6,254 bases of DNA from Clostridia bacterium (lineage in GTDB: Bacteria; Bacillota_E; SLMV01; PUMD01). The notes below the pieces were generated by a model. It saw only the letters and a list, made by a program, of their open reading frames with translations, was not told the origin of the DNA and did not search any database. Positions 6,134-6,254 of this stretch are shown piece after piece; positions within the stretch are counted from its first letter, which is position 1, and each line of letters opens with the position of its first letter. A program made the translations under genes and the position numbers. The stretch is taken from contig SKXF01000023.1 of NCBI GenBank assembly GCA_007128555.1, positions 1-6,254 of the forward strand. The letters run 5' to 3'.

Positions 6134-6254
6134 GCGTTCGCCTCCGCGCTATGAAGCTGTTGCCGTGGTATAGCACTAATTCTGGAGAGGCCGTCGGGAA
6201 TCCTCCAGCGATGGGGTTGATGCTGCTCCCCCTTCACAGCGATGGTCTTATGCA
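6130..6254 (-). CDS. Possible 3' end of an upstream gene overlapping the hydantoinase start (partial)
   Basis: On the minus strand one frame is open from the right edge for 40 codons (6252 down) and stops at TGA 6132-6130, overlapping the hydantoinase start as ATGA. That arrangement is typical of translationally coupled genes. The other two frames close within about 20 bases of the edge. The translation (C-terminal end ...HSAEANA) resembles no family I know, and G/C at codon third positions drops in its second half, so this may be non-coding leader. Genes starting Met-Thr (ATGAC) produce an ATGA overlap by chance about one time in three, if a frame happens to be open. Confidence 0.22.
   Translation of the reverse strand, partial: HKTIAVKGEQHQPHRWRIPDGLSRISAIPRQQLHSAEANA
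6141..6145 (-). promoter_or_regulatory. Shine-Dalgarno of the HyuA-HyuB fusion gene
   Basis: The minus strand reads GCGGAGGCG here, with GGAGG 7 bases before the ATG at 6133-6131. This supports the annotated start over the in-frame Met at residue 11. Confidence 0.75.
6167..6175 (-). promoter_or_regulatory. Candidate extended -10 promoter for the HyuA-HyuB fusion
   Basis: The minus strand reads TGCTATACC, an extended -10 (TGn followed by TATACC, four of six consensus bases). It would give a leader of roughly 25-30 bases. No -35 match lies at the right distance. Just upstream, CTGGAG/CTCCAG (6182-6187 with 6203-6208) forms an inverted repeat that could be an operator. If the frame open through 6254 is coding, this is not a promoter. 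Confidence 0.22.

Noticed and set aside
1..6254. CRISPR array, tRNA, rRNA, insertion sequence or known riboswitch
   Set aside because: No regularly spaced repeats, cloverleaf-like arms, transposase frames with terminal repeats, or known riboswitch cores were seen in the gene-free stretches.

Overview
The window is moderately GC-rich (roughly 60 percent by eye) bacterial DNA with three complete protein genes, each with a strong purine-rich Shine-Dalgarno (GGAGG core) 7 to 9 bases before its start. A YlbF/YmcA-family gene together with strong SD sites points loosely to a GC-rich member of the Bacillota or a relative; this is inference, and no marker gene fixes the taxon.

Layout, left to right. 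Positions 1-484 hold no gene I can recognise. A minus-strand gene (502-1401) encodes a 299-residue DUF1028 protein, an Ntn-hydrolase-like family, with the usual C-terminal putative peptidoglycan-binding tail. A 379-base divergent intergenic region (1402-1780) follows. It is unusually structured: a long imperfect palindrome, a terminator-like hairpin with a T-rich tail, and an 11-codon arginine-rich mini-ORF with its own SD. A plus-strand gene (1781-2122) encodes a 113-residue helical YlbF/YmcA-family protein. A convergent intergenic region (2123-2239) carries a strong hairpin. The rest (2240-6133, minus strand) is one 1297-codon gene in which the ATPase-like HyuA half and the HyuB half of the hydantoinase/5-oxoprolinase family are fused into one polypeptide. 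The last 121 bases are its upstream region: either a promoter/leader or the 3' end of a coupled upstream gene.

How they may work together: the HyuA-HyuB fusion should be an ATP-dependent amidohydrolase (or carboxylase) acting on a cyclic amide-like compound such as 5-oxoproline or a hydantoin. The DUF1028 protein may be a second, uncharacterised amide-processing enzyme, but this rests on fold family and proximity only. The YlbF-type gene sits between them on the opposite strand, so the three do not form a single operon. It is probably an independent small regulatory or scaffold protein. I found no clear evidence of a mobile element, CRISPR array, tRNA or rRNA.

The most unusual part is the small-scale structure in 1497-1690, between the divergent DUF1028 and YlbF genes. 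I do not see convincing evidence for a wholly new multi-gene system here.
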